Below are positions 7,104 through 15,760 of a stretch of DNA of 27,317 nt, piece by piece. The position numbers were made by a program, and so were the translations under genes. Location of the stretch: positions 1 through 27,317 of the forward strand of contig CAKPRW010000010.1 in assembly GCA_934183045.1 (NCBI GenBank), written 5' to 3'. Under the pieces are notes generated by a model. It searched no databases and had not been told where the DNA came from. It saw only the letters and a program-made list of their open reading frames with translations. Source of the DNA: an uncultured Clostridia bacterium (lineage in GTDB: Bacteria; Bacillota; Clostridia; TANB77; CAG-508). The number at the start of each line of letters is the position of its first letter. The first letter of the stretch is position 1.

Positions 7104-8210
7104 ATGAGAAAAAGAGAATTTAAAAATGTAGAATGGAGTTTAGTAATAGTTGCAATTATTCTTTGTGTAATAGGATTAATTGCACTATTTTCTGCTACAC
7201 AGGAAACAGAACATGATGAATTCAATAAACAATGTATATGGCTAGTAGTAAGTATTATTTGTATGATAGCTATAATGATGATTGACTATGAATTATTAGT
7301 AAAAGCATCACCATTTATATATGGTGGTTTTATACTCTTGTTAATAGCTGTATTGTTTACTACACCAGTAAATGGTGCAACGAGTTGGTTTGATATAGGA
7401 TTTTTTTCATTTCAACCAGGAGAATTTGCTAAAGTATTTGTTATTTTATTTTTAGCGCTAGCAATAACTAAGATAAAAGAAAAAGGAAAAAATGAAATAA
7501 ACAAAATAACAAAATTAATGATAGTATTAGCGATAGTAGGAGTGCCGATATTATTAATAATTAAACAACCAGATTATGGAACAGCAACAGCATTTATGGT
7601 ATCTACAGTTTTAATGTTAATTGCTGCTGGAATAGATAAAAAGTATATTATAATAACAAGTATAGTGATAGTAGTAGCTATACCATTACTATATAATTTT
7701 ATTCTTCCAGAACATGCTAAAAAAAGAATAGACATATTTTTAAATCCTGAGTCAGATCCTAGAGGAGCTGGATATAATATTATTCAATCCAAACTTGCTA
7801 TAGGAGCAGGTGGACTTACAGGAATGGGGCTACTAAAAGGAAATCAAACACAATTAGGATTTTTATACCCTAAAACTACAGATTTTATATATGCAGTAAT
7901 AGGAGAAGAAATGGGATTTATAGTGGCAGCAAGTATAATTATATTGTATGTATTTCTGATAATAAAATGTTTATATGTAGCTAAAACCGCTAAAGATGAA
8001 TTAGGATCATTAATTGCAACAGGAATTACAGGGATTTTTCTATTCCATATGATAGAAAATATAGGAATGGTAATGGGATTATTGCCAATAACAGGTGTAC
8101 CACTTCCATTTATAAGTTATGGAGGAAGCTCATTAATAACTAATTTCATATGTATTGGAATATTAGTAAATATTAGTAGTAAGAGACAAAAAACTATATT
8201 TATTAAGTAA
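7104..8210 (+). CDS. rodA: SEDS-family peptidoglycan glycosyltransferase (RodA/FtsW)
   Basis: A 368-aa polytopic protein with about ten membrane segments. Family signatures include LFSATQ near residue 30, PGEFAKVFVILFLA near 105-118, KQPDYGTA near 155 and GLLPITGVPLPFISYGGSS near 325-343. SEDS proteins polymerise lipid II together with a class B PBP. Placement after minD-minE matches the clostridial rodA position, but sequence alone does not firmly separate RodA from FtsW or SpoVE. The start at 7104 follows an AAAAGTGAG Shine-Dalgarno 27 bases after minE, so it is co-transcribed. No in-phase CGG. Confidence 0.9.
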   Translation: MRKREFKNVEWSLVIVAIILCVIGLIALFSATQETEHDEFNKQCIWLVVSIICMIAIMMIDYELLVKASPFIYGGFILLLIAVLFTTPVNGATSWFDIGFFSFQPGEFAKVFVILFLALAITKIKEKGKNEINKITKLMIVLAIVGVPILLIIKQPDYGTATAFMVSTVLMLIAAGIDKKYIIITSIVIVVAIPLLYNFILPEHAKKRIDIFLNPESDPRGAGYNIIQSKLAIGAGGLTGMGLLKGNQTQLGFLYPKTTDFIYAVIGEEMGFIVAASIIILYVFLIIKCLYVAKTAKDELGSLIATGITGIFLFHMIENIGMVMGLLPITGVPLPFISYGGSSLITNFICIGILVNISSKRQKTIFIK

Positions 8211-8234
8211 TTTGAAAAAATATAAGGAGATAAA

Positions 8235-9164
8235 ATGTTTTTACACGATTTAAAAATAGGAAATGTAACATTAAAAAACAATTTAATATTAGCTCCAATG
8301 GCAGGTATAACAAACCTGCCTTTTAGAATGATATGCGAAAAATTTGGACCAGGTATGGTTTGCACAGAAATGGCTAGTAGTAAAGCCATTTTTCATGACG
8401 ATAAAAAAACTAGTAGATTGTTGAATACTGAGGGAGAAAAAAGACCGATTAGCATGCAAATATTTGGAAGCGATGAAGAAACTATGGGGTATGCAGCAAA
8501 ATATGTAAGCCAAATGGCCGATATTGTAGATATAAATATGGGATGTCCAGCTCCAAAAGTAGTGAAAAATGGAGATGGTAGTAAATTATTATTGGACTTA
8601 GAGCAAGCAGAAAAAGTAATTAAAGCAGTTGTAAAAAATTCAGATGTTCCAGTCACACTAAAAATAAGAAAAGGATGGGATAATAATCATATAGTAGCAA
8701 AAGATATTGCAAAAATAGCAGAGAATGCAGGAGTTTCAGCTATAACTATCCATGGAAGAACAAGAAGCGAATTTTATACAGGGCAGGCAGATTGGAATAT
8801 AATTAAAGAGGTCAAAGAAAGTGTAACAATTCCTGTTATAGGAAATGGAGATGTTGTTGATGGTATAACCGCTCAACAGATGTTTGAAGAAACCGGCGTA
8901 GATGGTATTATGATAGGAAGGGCAGCTTTGGGAAATCCATGGATATTTAAAGAAATAAAGAGCTATTTAGAAAATGGTGAAAATATAGAAGGTCCATCAA
9001 TAGAAGAAAGATTAGAAATAATGAAAGAACACCTAAATTTAGCAATTGAAGAAAAAGGAGAAATTGCTATAAAAGAAATGAGAAAACATATTGCTTGGTA
9101 TACAAAGAATTTGAAAAATTCAAGTGAATTTAGAAGTTCAATAAATAAAATAGAAAATGAATAA
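8235..9164 (+). CDS. dusB: tRNA-dihydrouridine synthase, probably cut short by an in-frame TAA
   Basis: A 309-aa flavin enzyme reducing uridines in the tRNA D-loop. A TIM barrel starts with LAPMAGITNLPFR. The catalytic cysteine is C104 in NMGCPAPKV. The FMN-binding motifs IHGRTR, GNGDV and IGRAALGNPWIF are present. The frame ends at TAA 9162-9164, but the same frame continues with ELIDKINEYFKTL and a TAG at 9204-9206. That is the C-terminal pattern expected for DusB, so the TAA looks like a GAA-to-TAA change removing the last 14 residues, or a read-through stop. The catalytic domain is complete. It follows rodA by 24 bases with a AAGGAG Shine-Dalgarno; dusB is the last gene of the minD operon. 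Confidence 0.93.
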   Translation: MFLHDLKIGNVTLKNNLILAPMAGITNLPFRMICEKFGPGMVCTEMASSKAIFHDDKKTSRLLNTEGEKRPISMQIFGSDEETMGYAAKYVSQMADIVDINMGCPAPKVVKNGDGSKLLLDLEQAEKVIKAVVKNSDVPVTLKIRKGWDNNHIVAKDIAKIAENAGVSAITIHGRTRSEFYTGQADWNIIKEVKESVTIPVIGNGDVVDGITAQQMFEETGVDGIMIGRAALGNPWIFKEIKSYLENGENIEGPSIEERLEIMKEHLNLAIEEKGEIAIKEMRKHIAWYTKNLKNSSEFRSSINKIENE

Positions 9165-9216
9165 GAGTTGATAGATAAGATAAATGAATATTTTAAAACT
9201 CTATAGAATAAAAATG

Positions 9217-9243
9217 TAGTGAATTAGTAATTCACTATTTTTT
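9217..9243 (+). terminator. Terminator of the minD-dusB operon
   Basis: TAGTGAAT (9217-9224) pairs with ATTCACTA (9230-9237), followed by TTTTTTA. It lies after both the TAA and the downstream TAG of dusB. Confidence 0.8.
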
Positions 9244-9259
9244 ATTATGGAGGTAAATT

Positions 9260-9877
9260 TTGAAGAAGAAAAATGTATTTATTATATTAATAATCTTTAT
9301 AATTGTTGCAACTTTTTTAATATTTTTTAATAATAAAGGGGCTAAAAAACAGAAAATTGGAAATAATAGTAGTAGTCAGGAAGTTGTAAATTATATTTTA
9401 AATATTAGTTCATATCAAACTATAATAGATGTAGAGATAAATAGTAATAAAAATACTAATAAGTATAAAATAAAACAACAATATAAAAAAGACAATATAA
9501 ATACTCAGGAAATCATAGAACCAGAGAATATAAAAGGAGTAAAAATTATAAAAGAAAGTGATTGTTTAAAGATAGAAAATACAAATTTAAATCTAAGCAC
9601 AGTTTTTGAAAAGTATAATTATATAGCAGATAATTGTTTGGATTTAGAATCTTTTATAGAGAACTATAAAAATAGTTCAAAATCTAAATATGAAGAAAAA
9701 GACAATCAAATTATAATGCACACAGTAGATGAATCTAATGAACGAAATGTAAAAAATAAGACATTATACATAGAAAAAGCTACAGGTAAACCAATTAATA
9801 TGGAAATAAATGATAATAACAAAAATTCTACTATTTACATAAAATATAATGAGGTAAATGTAAATAGTTTAGAGTAA
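9260..9877 (+). CDS. GerS-like (LolA-fold) membrane-anchored protein
   Basis: A 205-aa exported protein with one N-terminal membrane segment (residues 6-23) and a Ser/Asn linker. The body (from SQEVVNYILNISSYQTIIDVEINSNKNTNKYKIKQ onward, with QEIIEPENIKG and a C-terminal NKTLYIEKATGKPINMEI) resembles the clostridial germination lipoprotein GerS family as I recall it; GerS helps cortex modification during spore formation. No lipobox cysteine is seen, so it is probably held by its membrane helix. The start is TTG 9260 with GGAGG at 9249-9253. It stands alone between the dusB terminator and the toxin-like gene. Family assignment is by memory of motifs and moderately uncertain. Confidence 0.6.
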   Translation: MKKKNVFIILIIFIIVATFLIFFNNKGAKKQKIGNNSSSQEVVNYILNISSYQTIIDVEINSNKNTNKYKIKQQYKKDNINTQEIIEPENIKGVKIIKESDCLKIENTNLNLSTVFEKYNYIADNCLDLESFIENYKNSSKSKYEEKDNQIIMHTVDESNERNVKNKTLYIEKATGKPINMEINDNNKNSTIYIKYNEVNVNSLE

Positions 9878-9957
9878 ATAGATTATTTCTTTACTTCAGC
9901 TAATATTTAAAATCAAAAAACATACTTGACAATATGCTAATAGTAGGAGTGAAGAAT

Positions 9958-10308
9958 ATGCAAATAAGAAGAGGAGATATGTTTTATGCTGATTTAAGCC
10001 CTGTAGTAGGTTCAGAACAAGGAGGAATCAGACCAGTACTAATTATACAAAATGATTTGGGAAATAAATATAGTCCAACAGTAATTGCTGCAGCAGTAAC
10101 TTCACAAATGGGAAAAACTAAATTACCAACCCACATTGAGATAGATTCCTCTTCATGTGGATTAAAAAATAATTCGGTAGTACTTGCAGAGCAAATAAGA
10201 ACCATTGATAAAAGTAGACTAAAAGAGAAAATAGGGCATATTGATGACGAAAAAATAATAGATAAAGTTAATAATGCTCTAGGTGTTAGTTTTGGACTTG
10301 GAGAGTAA
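9958..10308 (+). CDS. mazF: MazF/PemK-type endoribonuclease without a visible antitoxin
   Basis: A 116-aa protein of normal MazF length. IRRGDMFYADLSPVVGSEQGGIRPVLIIQND is the classic start of the family, with the catalytic region GGIRP and later TSQ and VVLAEQIRTIDKSRL. Such proteins (EndoA/NdoA in Bacillus) cut mRNA at short sequences and are neutralised by a small antitoxin encoded just upstream. The ATG at 9958 is preferred over 9934 because AGGAGTG lies 8 bases upstream of it. No antitoxin-like ORF is seen: the upstream gene encodes a GerS-like protein and the downstream space is a terminator. The antitoxin may be elsewhere, or the protein may have become a stand-alone regulator. Confidence 0.92.
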   Translation: MQIRRGDMFYADLSPVVGSEQGGIRPVLIIQNDLGNKYSPTVIAAAVTSQMGKTKLPTHIEIDSSSCGLKNNSVVLAEQIRTIDKSRLKEKIGHIDDEKIIDKVNNALGVSFGLGE

Positions 10309-10356
10309 AAAGAAAATAATGTTATTAATATATAATAATTAGTAATAAAGGCATAA

Positions 10357-10402
10357 AAAATACATACTATATCATTGGAAATATAATTATAGTATGTATT
10401 TT
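10357..10402. terminator. Bidirectional terminator between convergent mazF and HD-GYP genes
   Basis: A perfect 15-bp repeat (10357-10371 and 10388-10402) with A-rich left and T-rich right flanks can end transcription from both sides. Confidence 0.8.
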
Positions 10403-10465
10403 CTAATTATATCGTATTTTAATCATTGTTCAAATATAATTTACGTGTAAGTACATTTTGCATTT

Positions 10466-11401
10466 TTAGACTCTAAGTTTCTTTATAATTTTAATTTCAT
10501 TATATAAATTATCAATTATTTTTTTTCTTGTTTCGTAAGCTTCTTTATATTCTTGATAAATAGATGAGATATTTTCAAATGTTTCATCATTGATAAGAAG
10601 TAATTTAATACCTTCCAAATAATAATTCTTATCTTTTTCGTTTTTTGCACGTTCCATTTTCTCTTTATATTTATTAATTTGATCAAATCTTTTTATATGT
10701 TCTTTTAATTCATCAAGATATCCTTGAGTAAGAGAGATTTCATATTCAATATCATCAATAACTACTTTGAATAAAGTTTTTACTATTATTGGGTTATTTT
10801 TTCCTAACTTAGAATTTTTAGCAACAGTACTTAAAGCTTCAGATTTGCTTGGTTTTGTGTTTTCTATTAATATTTTTAACGTATCTGATATACCAACATG
10901 AGATTTGTATTGTCTTTTACTAACAATAGCATCATATTCATCAGCAACACGAATAATTTGACCTTCATAAGGAATATCTTTCTTGGTTAATCCATTAGGA
11001 TATCCAGATCCATCTAATGCTTCATGATGGTATAGAGCACCACTAGCATAAGGGCGTAATTCTAAATCTTTCATACACATTTCATAACCTAATGTTGTAT
11101 GAGTTTTCATTATTTCAAATTCTTCGTCTGTTAACTTACTAGGCTTTTGTAAAATACTAGCTGGAATAAATAATTTTCCAATATCATGTAAATATGCACA
11201 AATTGTACAATACTTAGTAAATCCCTTGTCACAATGTAGATACTCGCATAATCTACAAGTTAAGCTTGCAACATTTTCACAATGTTTTCTTGTAAATACA
11301 TCTAGACTATCTAACATATTTAATTGATATCTCATATTTTTATCTAAATTATAAGATTTTAAACTGGTTTTATCATAAAAATCAAAAACATTATTTGCCA
11401 T
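10466..11401 (-). CDS. HD-GYP domain protein, likely cyclic-di-GMP phosphodiesterase
   Basis: A 311-aa cytoplasmic protein. The HD pair is H72-D73 in YLHDIGKLFIP, followed by HTTLGYEMC, the H125-H126-E segment and D-G-S-G133-Y-P135, the GYP signature. Proteins of this type hydrolyse cyclic di-GMP or related dinucleotides; others are only ligand sensors. No receiver, PAS or membrane part is attached. Residues about 205-311 form a helical C-terminal region with KYKEKMERAKNEKDKNYYLEG, possibly a coiled coil. The start at 11401 has AAGGAG upstream. It is transcribed away from aspS and converges with mazF, so it looks monocistronic. No in-phase CGG. Confidence 0.88.
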   Translation of the reverse strand: MANNVFDFYDKTSLKSYNLDKNMRYQLNMLDSLDVFTRKHCENVASLTCRLCEYLHCDKGFTKYCTICAYLHDIGKLFIPASILQKPSKLTDEEFEIMKTHTTLGYEMCMKDLELRPYASGALYHHEALDGSGYPNGLTKKDIPYEGQIIRVADEYDAIVSKRQYKSHVGISDTLKILIENTKPSKSEALSTVAKNSKLGKNNPIIVKTLFKVVIDDIEYEISLTQGYLDELKEHIKRFDQINKYKEKMERAKNEKDKNYYLEGIKLLLINDETFENISSIYQEYKEAYETRKKIIDNLYNEIKIIKKLRV

Positions 11402-11571
11402 AATAATCTCCTTCTTATATTATAATTTATATAATAGCATTAAGTAAATTGAAATTCAAGTGGAAATTTGTTTCTTTAAATACAATATTTACACAACAAT
11501 AAAGATATTGTAATATAACTAAAGAAAAATAATAAAAATTACAAATAAAAAGACAGATAGTAAAATAATAA

Positions 11572-11600
11572 TTGATATTTATAGCTAAATATGCTATTAT
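11572..11600 (+). promoter_or_regulatory. Promoter of aspS
   Basis: TTGATA (11572-11577), a 17-base spacer and TATTAT (11595-11600) lie about 39 bases ahead of the aspS start. I looked for a T-box leader and found none; the leader is too short. Confidence 0.6.
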
Positions 11601-11638
11601 AGAATACATAATAGCAATATTTATTATGGAGGAATGAA

Positions 11639-13385
11639 ATGTATAGAACAAAAAATTGTGGGGAATTAAATATAAAAAATAAAGACGAAGAAATAGAATT
11701 AGCTGGTTGGATACAAAAAATAAGAGATTTAGGTGGAATGATATTTATAGATTTAAGGGATGAGTTCGGAATAACTCAAATTGTTGTTAATGATGAGAAA
11801 TTACAAGAACAAGCAAAAGAACTAACAACAGAAAGTTGTATCCACATTTTACGGAAAAGTTGTGGAAAGAAGTAGTAAAAATTCAAAAATTCCGACAGGA
11901 GAAATAGAAGTAATTGCAAAAGAGATAGAAATACTTGGAAAATGTAAAAATATACTTCCATTTGAAATAAATACAGACCAAGAAGTAAGAGAAGATTTAA
12001 GATTAGAATATAGATTTTTAGATCTAAGAAATGAAAAACTACATAACAATATATTATTAAGATCAAAAATATTAAAAACTTTAAGAGATAAAATGGATGA
12101 ATTAGAATTTACAGAAATTCAAACACCAATTCTAGCCAATTCATCACCAGAAGGGGCAAGAGATTACTTGGTGCCAAGTAGATTGAATCCAGGAGAATTT
12201 TATGCACTTCCACAAGCACCACAACAATTTAAACAATTGTTAATGGTGTCAGGATTTAATAAATATTATCAAATAGCACCATGTTTTAGAGATGAAGATC
12301 CAAGAGCAGATAGAGCACCAGGAGAATTTTATCAATTAGATTTTGAAATGAGTTTTGCAACTCAAGAAGATGTTTTTAAAGTTATAGAAGAAGTAGTACC
12401 ATATACATTCAAGAAATTTACAAATTGGAAAGTTGATGAAGGACCATTTATACGAATTCCATACAAAGAAGCTATGGAAAAATACGGAATAGATAAACCG
12501 GATTTAAGAAATCCATTAGTAATACAAGATGTAACAGAAGCATTTAAAAATTCAGATTTTAATGCTTTTAAAAACAAAACAGTAAAAGCAATAGTTGTAC
12601 CAAAAGGTGCTGAACAAGGAAGAAAATTCTTTGATAAGATGGGAGAATTTGCTACAACAGAAGAAGTTGGAGCCAAAGGATTAGCATGGACAAAATTTGA
12701 AAATGATGGAAATGTAACAGGAGGAATTGCTAAATTTATTACAGATGATATAAAAGAAAAATTACAAAAAGAATATAATGTAAATAATGGAGACAGTATA
12801 TTCTTTATAGCAGATGAATTTGAGAAAGCTCAAAAAATATCAGGATTAGTTAGAATCGAATTAGGAAAAAGACTAGACCTAATAGAAAAAAATGTATATA
12901 AATTCTGTTTTATAGTAGACTTCCCAATGTATGAATTATCAGACGAAGGAACAATAGACTTCAGTCACAATCCATTTTCAATGCCTCAAGGTGGACTAGA
13001 AGCACTAGAAAACAAAGATCCACTAGAAATAAATGCATATCAATACGACCTAGTATGTAACGGATACGAAATGGCATCAGGAGCAGTAAGAAACCACAAT
13101 CCAGAAATCATGGTAAAAGCATTTGAAATTGCAGGATACAAAGAAGAAGACGTAAAAGAAAGATTTGGAGCATTGTACAATGCATTCCAATACGGAACAC
13201 CACCACATGCAGGAGCAGCACCAGGAGTAGACAGAATGGTAATGTTAATAGCAGACTCACAAAACATAAGAGAAATAATAGCATTTCCAAAAAACAAAAA
13301 AGCAAGAGACTTACTTATGAGAGCACCATCAAAAGTATCAAAACAACAACTAGATGATGTGCATATTCAATTAAAAGAGGAATAG
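11639..13385 (+). CDS. aspS: Aspartyl-tRNA synthetase; +1 frameshift needed at codon 72
   Basis: Read conventionally, an N-terminal piece stops at 11875 and a second frame runs to 13385. A +1 shift at CGG 11852 joins them into about 581 residues, normal for bacterial AspRS (about 590). The N-terminal OB-fold has the ELAGWIQKIRDLGGMIFIDLRD segment. At the junction CIHILGKVVERSSKN matches the family pattern C-I-x-V-x-G-x-V-x-x-R with G72 at the shift. Motif 2 (CFRDEDPRADRAPGEFYQLDFEMSF), the GAD insertion and motif 3 (HAGAAPGVDRMVMLI) are intact. Without the shift, a product lacking the anticodon-binding domain would have to start at an internal GTG (11862). Because an AspRS is essential and no other copy is seen here, the shift must work efficiently or another aspS must exist. 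Confidence 0.95.
11852..11855 (+). other. +1 frameshift site 3: TTA CGG A in aspS
   Basis: The old frame reads TTA CGG AAA AGT and meets TAG after seven more codons. Omitting C11852 gives TTA GGA AAA GTT (L-G-K-V), restoring the conserved glycine of the OB-fold. Deleting one T instead would give Y-G-K-V, so this site alone does not prove which base is skipped; the other four do. Confidence 0.9.
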
Positions 13386-13433
13386 GGGACGTTCCTTAAA
13401 ATCCCACTTAAAGGGATAGAGGGACACTCCTTG
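13386..13433. repeat. Possible REP-like palindromic element
   Basis: The segment after aspS holds GGGGACGTTCC, AATCCCACTT, AAGGGATAGAGG and GGACACTCC. These are imperfectly repeated GC-rich blocks with self-complementary parts, unlike the AT-rich surroundings. It resembles extragenic palindromic repeats spread by REP transposases, but only one copy lies in this window. Confidence 0.4.
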
Positions 13434-13476
13434 ATAAGATTTTATAGATATATACATATAAGGAGCGCGATAATAT

Positions 13477-13731
13477 ATGGAGTATAGATTTACACCAAGT
13501 GACATGGTATGTTCACAAGAAATGATAATAGAAGTAGAAAATGATATTATAAAGAAAATAACAATTAAAGGTGGGTGTCCAGGAAATACTATTGGAGTTG
13601 CAAATTTAATTCAAGGCATGCAAATAGATGAAGCAATTAAAAGATTAAAAGGAATTCAATGTGGTATGAGAGGAACTTCATGCCCTGATCAATTATCAAT
13701 TGCACTAGAAGAAATTAAGAGCAAAATGTAA
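13477..13731 (+). CDS. TSCPD-domain protein (TIGR03905-like)
   Basis: An 84-aa protein with cysteines at C11, C32, C59 and C66 in M-V-C-S, G-G-C-P-G, Q-C-G-M-R-G and T-S-C-P-D. The four-cysteine layout and the T-S-C-P-D ending match the small TSCPD family related to the C-terminal domain of class II ribonucleotide reductases; the function is unknown, with metal or nucleotide binding likely. The start has AAGGAG 9 bases upstream. Size and motifs are normal. Confidence 0.85.
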   Translation: MEYRFTPSDMVCSQEMIIEVENDIIKKITIKGGCPGNTIGVANLIQGMQIDEAIKRLKGIQCGMRGTSCPDQLSIALEEIKSKM

Positions 13732-13835
13732 GTGATCAAACAAAAAAGAAATTTCAAAAAAACTTGTATAATTAAATTAAGTATGATATAACTATACTAT
13801 AAAAATAAAGCTAAATACAGAAAGGCGGAATTTTT

Positions 13836-14579
13836 GTGGATAATGAAATAGAAAAAGATGTAAAAACAATTTTAATAGTTGACGATGAACAACCAATTGT
13901 AGATATATTAGTTTATAATCTAGAAAAAGAGGGATATAGAACAATAGAAGCAAGTGATGGATTAACAGCAATTGACATGGCACAAGAACAAAAACCAGAC
14001 TTAATTCTATTAGATATTATGCTTCCTAAATTAGATGGATTATCAGTATGTAAAAGAATAAAAAATTCTTTAAATGTACCTATTATTATGCTTACAGCAA
14101 AAGATAGTGAAATTGATAAAATTCTAGGACTAGAATTAGGTGCTGATGATTATATAACAAAACCATTCAGTGTTAGAGAGTTAGTAGCAAGAGTAAAAGC
14201 AAATTTAAGAAAAATAGAAATAGTAAGTACAGCGGTTCAACCAAATCTTCAAGCCAACGAAAATCAAAGAAAAGAAAACAAAATAGTTGTAGGAGATTTA
14301 CAATTAGATTTAGATAAATTTGAAGCAAAAGTAAGAGGCGAAGTAATAGACCTTACATTAAGAGAATTTGAAGTATTAAAATTCTTAGCATCTCAACCCG
14401 AGCAAGTAATAACTAGAGAAACATTACTTGAAAAAGTTTGGGGTTACGAATATTATGGAGATATAAGAACAGTAGATGTTACAGTTAGAAGAATTAGGGA
14501 AAAAATAGAAAAAGATACATCAATTCCTAAAATTCTTATGACAAAAAGAGGAGTAGGCTATTACATAGCTAATAAATAG
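13836..14579 (+). CDS. OmpR/PhoB-family response regulator, orphan
   Basis: A 247-aa two-domain regulator. The receiver has D16-D17, the phospho-acceptor D60 in LLDIMLP, Thr in LTAKD and Lys in KPFSVRE. After a variable linker (about 128-150) comes a winged-helix DNA-binding domain with LTLREFEVLKFLA, TRETLLEKVWGY, RTVDVTVRRIREKIE and TKRGVGYYI. The start is GTG 13836 with AAAGGCGGA upstream. It resembles WalR/PhoP-type regulators, yet no histidine kinase follows: a terminator-like hairpin and ispG come next. The cognate kinase must be elsewhere. The frame is intact. Confidence 0.92.
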   Translation: MDNEIEKDVKTILIVDDEQPIVDILVYNLEKEGYRTIEASDGLTAIDMAQEQKPDLILLDIMLPKLDGLSVCKRIKNSLNVPIIMLTAKDSEIDKILGLELGADDYITKPFSVRELVARVKANLRKIEIVSTAVQPNLQANENQRKENKIVVGDLQLDLDKFEAKVRGEVIDLTLREFEVLKFLASQPEQVITRETLLEKVWGYEYYGDIRTVDVTVRRIREKIEKDTSIPKILMTKRGVGYYIANK

Positions 14580-14627
14580 AAACTAAAAAGTAGACGTCTT
14601 GAAAATAGATATGTCTACTTTTAGTTT
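14580..14627 (+). terminator. Hairpin after the response regulator gene
   Basis: AAACT-AAAAA-GTAGAC (14580-14595) pairs with GTCTAC-TTTT-AGTTT (14613-14627) with one bulged A. A T-rich stretch follows. Confidence 0.65.
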
Positions 14628-14686
14628 ATATAGTAATTATTTTTGGATAAAATTGCAAATTGGATTTATAGAAAGGTAAAATAAAA

Positions 14687-15748
14687 GTGAAAAGAGAAAA
14701 TACAAAACAAGTAATGGTAGGAAATGTAGCAATAGGGGGACAAAATAAAGTTGTAATTCAATCAATGTGTAATACAAAAACAAAAGATGTTGATGCAACA
14801 GTAAATCAAATTTTAAAATTAGAAAAAGCTGGATGCGAAATTATAAGAGTAGCATGTCTAGATATAGAAGATGCAAAAGCAATAAAACAAATAAAAGAAA
14901 AGATTAATATACCAATAGTAGCAGACATACACTTTGATTATAGAATAGCATTAGAAGCAATTGAAGCAGGTGTTGATAAGGTAAGAATTAATCCTGGGAA
15001 TATTGGTTCAGAAGAAAGAATAAAAATGGTAGTTGAAAAGTGTAAAGAGAAAAAAATCCCTATTAGAATAGGGGTAAATGCGGGATCGTTAGAAAAAGAT
15101 TTATTAGAAAAATATGGCGGAAAGCCAACAGCTGATGCTATGGTGGAAAGTGCTAGAAGGCATATAAATATATTAGAAAAACTAGATTTTCATGATTATT
15201 TAATTTCTCTAAAAGCTTCAGATATAGATCTATGTATAGAAAGTTATGAAAAATCTGCAAAAGAATTTAACTGCCCATTACATTTAGGAATAACAGAAGC
15301 GGGAACAGAATTTAGTGGAACAATAAAATCAAGTATTGGTTTGGGATATTTACTAAGAGAAGGAATTGGAGATACAATCAGAGTTTCACTTTCAGATGAT
15401 CCTGTAAAGGAAATAAAAGTTGTAAAAGAAATATTAAAAGATTGTAAACTATATAACAACACTCCAACACTAATAGCATGTCCTACATGTGGAAGAACAC
15501 AAATAGATTTGATTCCAATTGCAAAAGAAATGGAAGAATTTTTACAAACAATAGAATCAGACATTACGGTTGCTGTAATGGGATGTGCAGTAAATGGACC
15601 AGGAGAAGCTAAACAAGCCGATATTGGAATTGCAGGAGGAATTAATGAAGGATTACTTTTTAAAAAAGGAGAAATTATAAAAAAAGTAAGTCAAGACAAT
15701 ATGGTTGAAATATTAAAACAAGAAATATTATCTATGATCAAAAAATAA
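14687..15748 (+). CDS. ispG: 4-hydroxy-3-methylbut-2-enyl-diphosphate synthase IspG
   Basis: A 353-aa iron-sulfur enzyme of the MEP pathway, converting MEcPP to HMBPP. The TIM-barrel half is recognised by IQSMCNTKTKDV, IPIVADIHFDYRIALEA and VRINPGNIG. The [4Fe-4S] half has C265 and C268 in ACPTCGRTQ and C300 in MGCAVNGPGEAK. The start is GTG 14687 with AAAGG 12 bases upstream. ispH follows 12 bases after the stop, so the last two MEP steps are one operon. Full length, frame intact. Confidence 0.97.
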   Translation: MKRENTKQVMVGNVAIGGQNKVVIQSMCNTKTKDVDATVNQILKLEKAGCEIIRVACLDIEDAKAIKQIKEKINIPIVADIHFDYRIALEAIEAGVDKVRINPGNIGSEERIKMVVEKCKEKKIPIRIGVNAGSLEKDLLEKYGGKPTADAMVESARRHINILEKLDFHDYLISLKASDIDLCIESYEKSAKEFNCPLHLGITEAGTEFSGTIKSSIGLGYLLREGIGDTIRVSLSDDPVKEIKVVKEILKDCKLYNNTPTLIACPTCGRTQIDLIPIAKEMEEFLQTIESDITVAVMGCAVNGPGEAKQADIGIAGGINEGLLFKKGEIIKKVSQDNMVEILKQEILSMIKK

Positions 15749-15760
15749 GGAAGGGTTACA

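Noticed and set aside
11402..11638. T-box riboswitch ahead of aspS
   Set aside because: No T-box consensus and the distance from the promoter to the start is under 40 bases.
11427..11651. Minus-strand frame upstream of aspS
   Set aside because: Covers the aspS promoter and start, Ile/Tyr/Phe-rich, no ribosome binding site.
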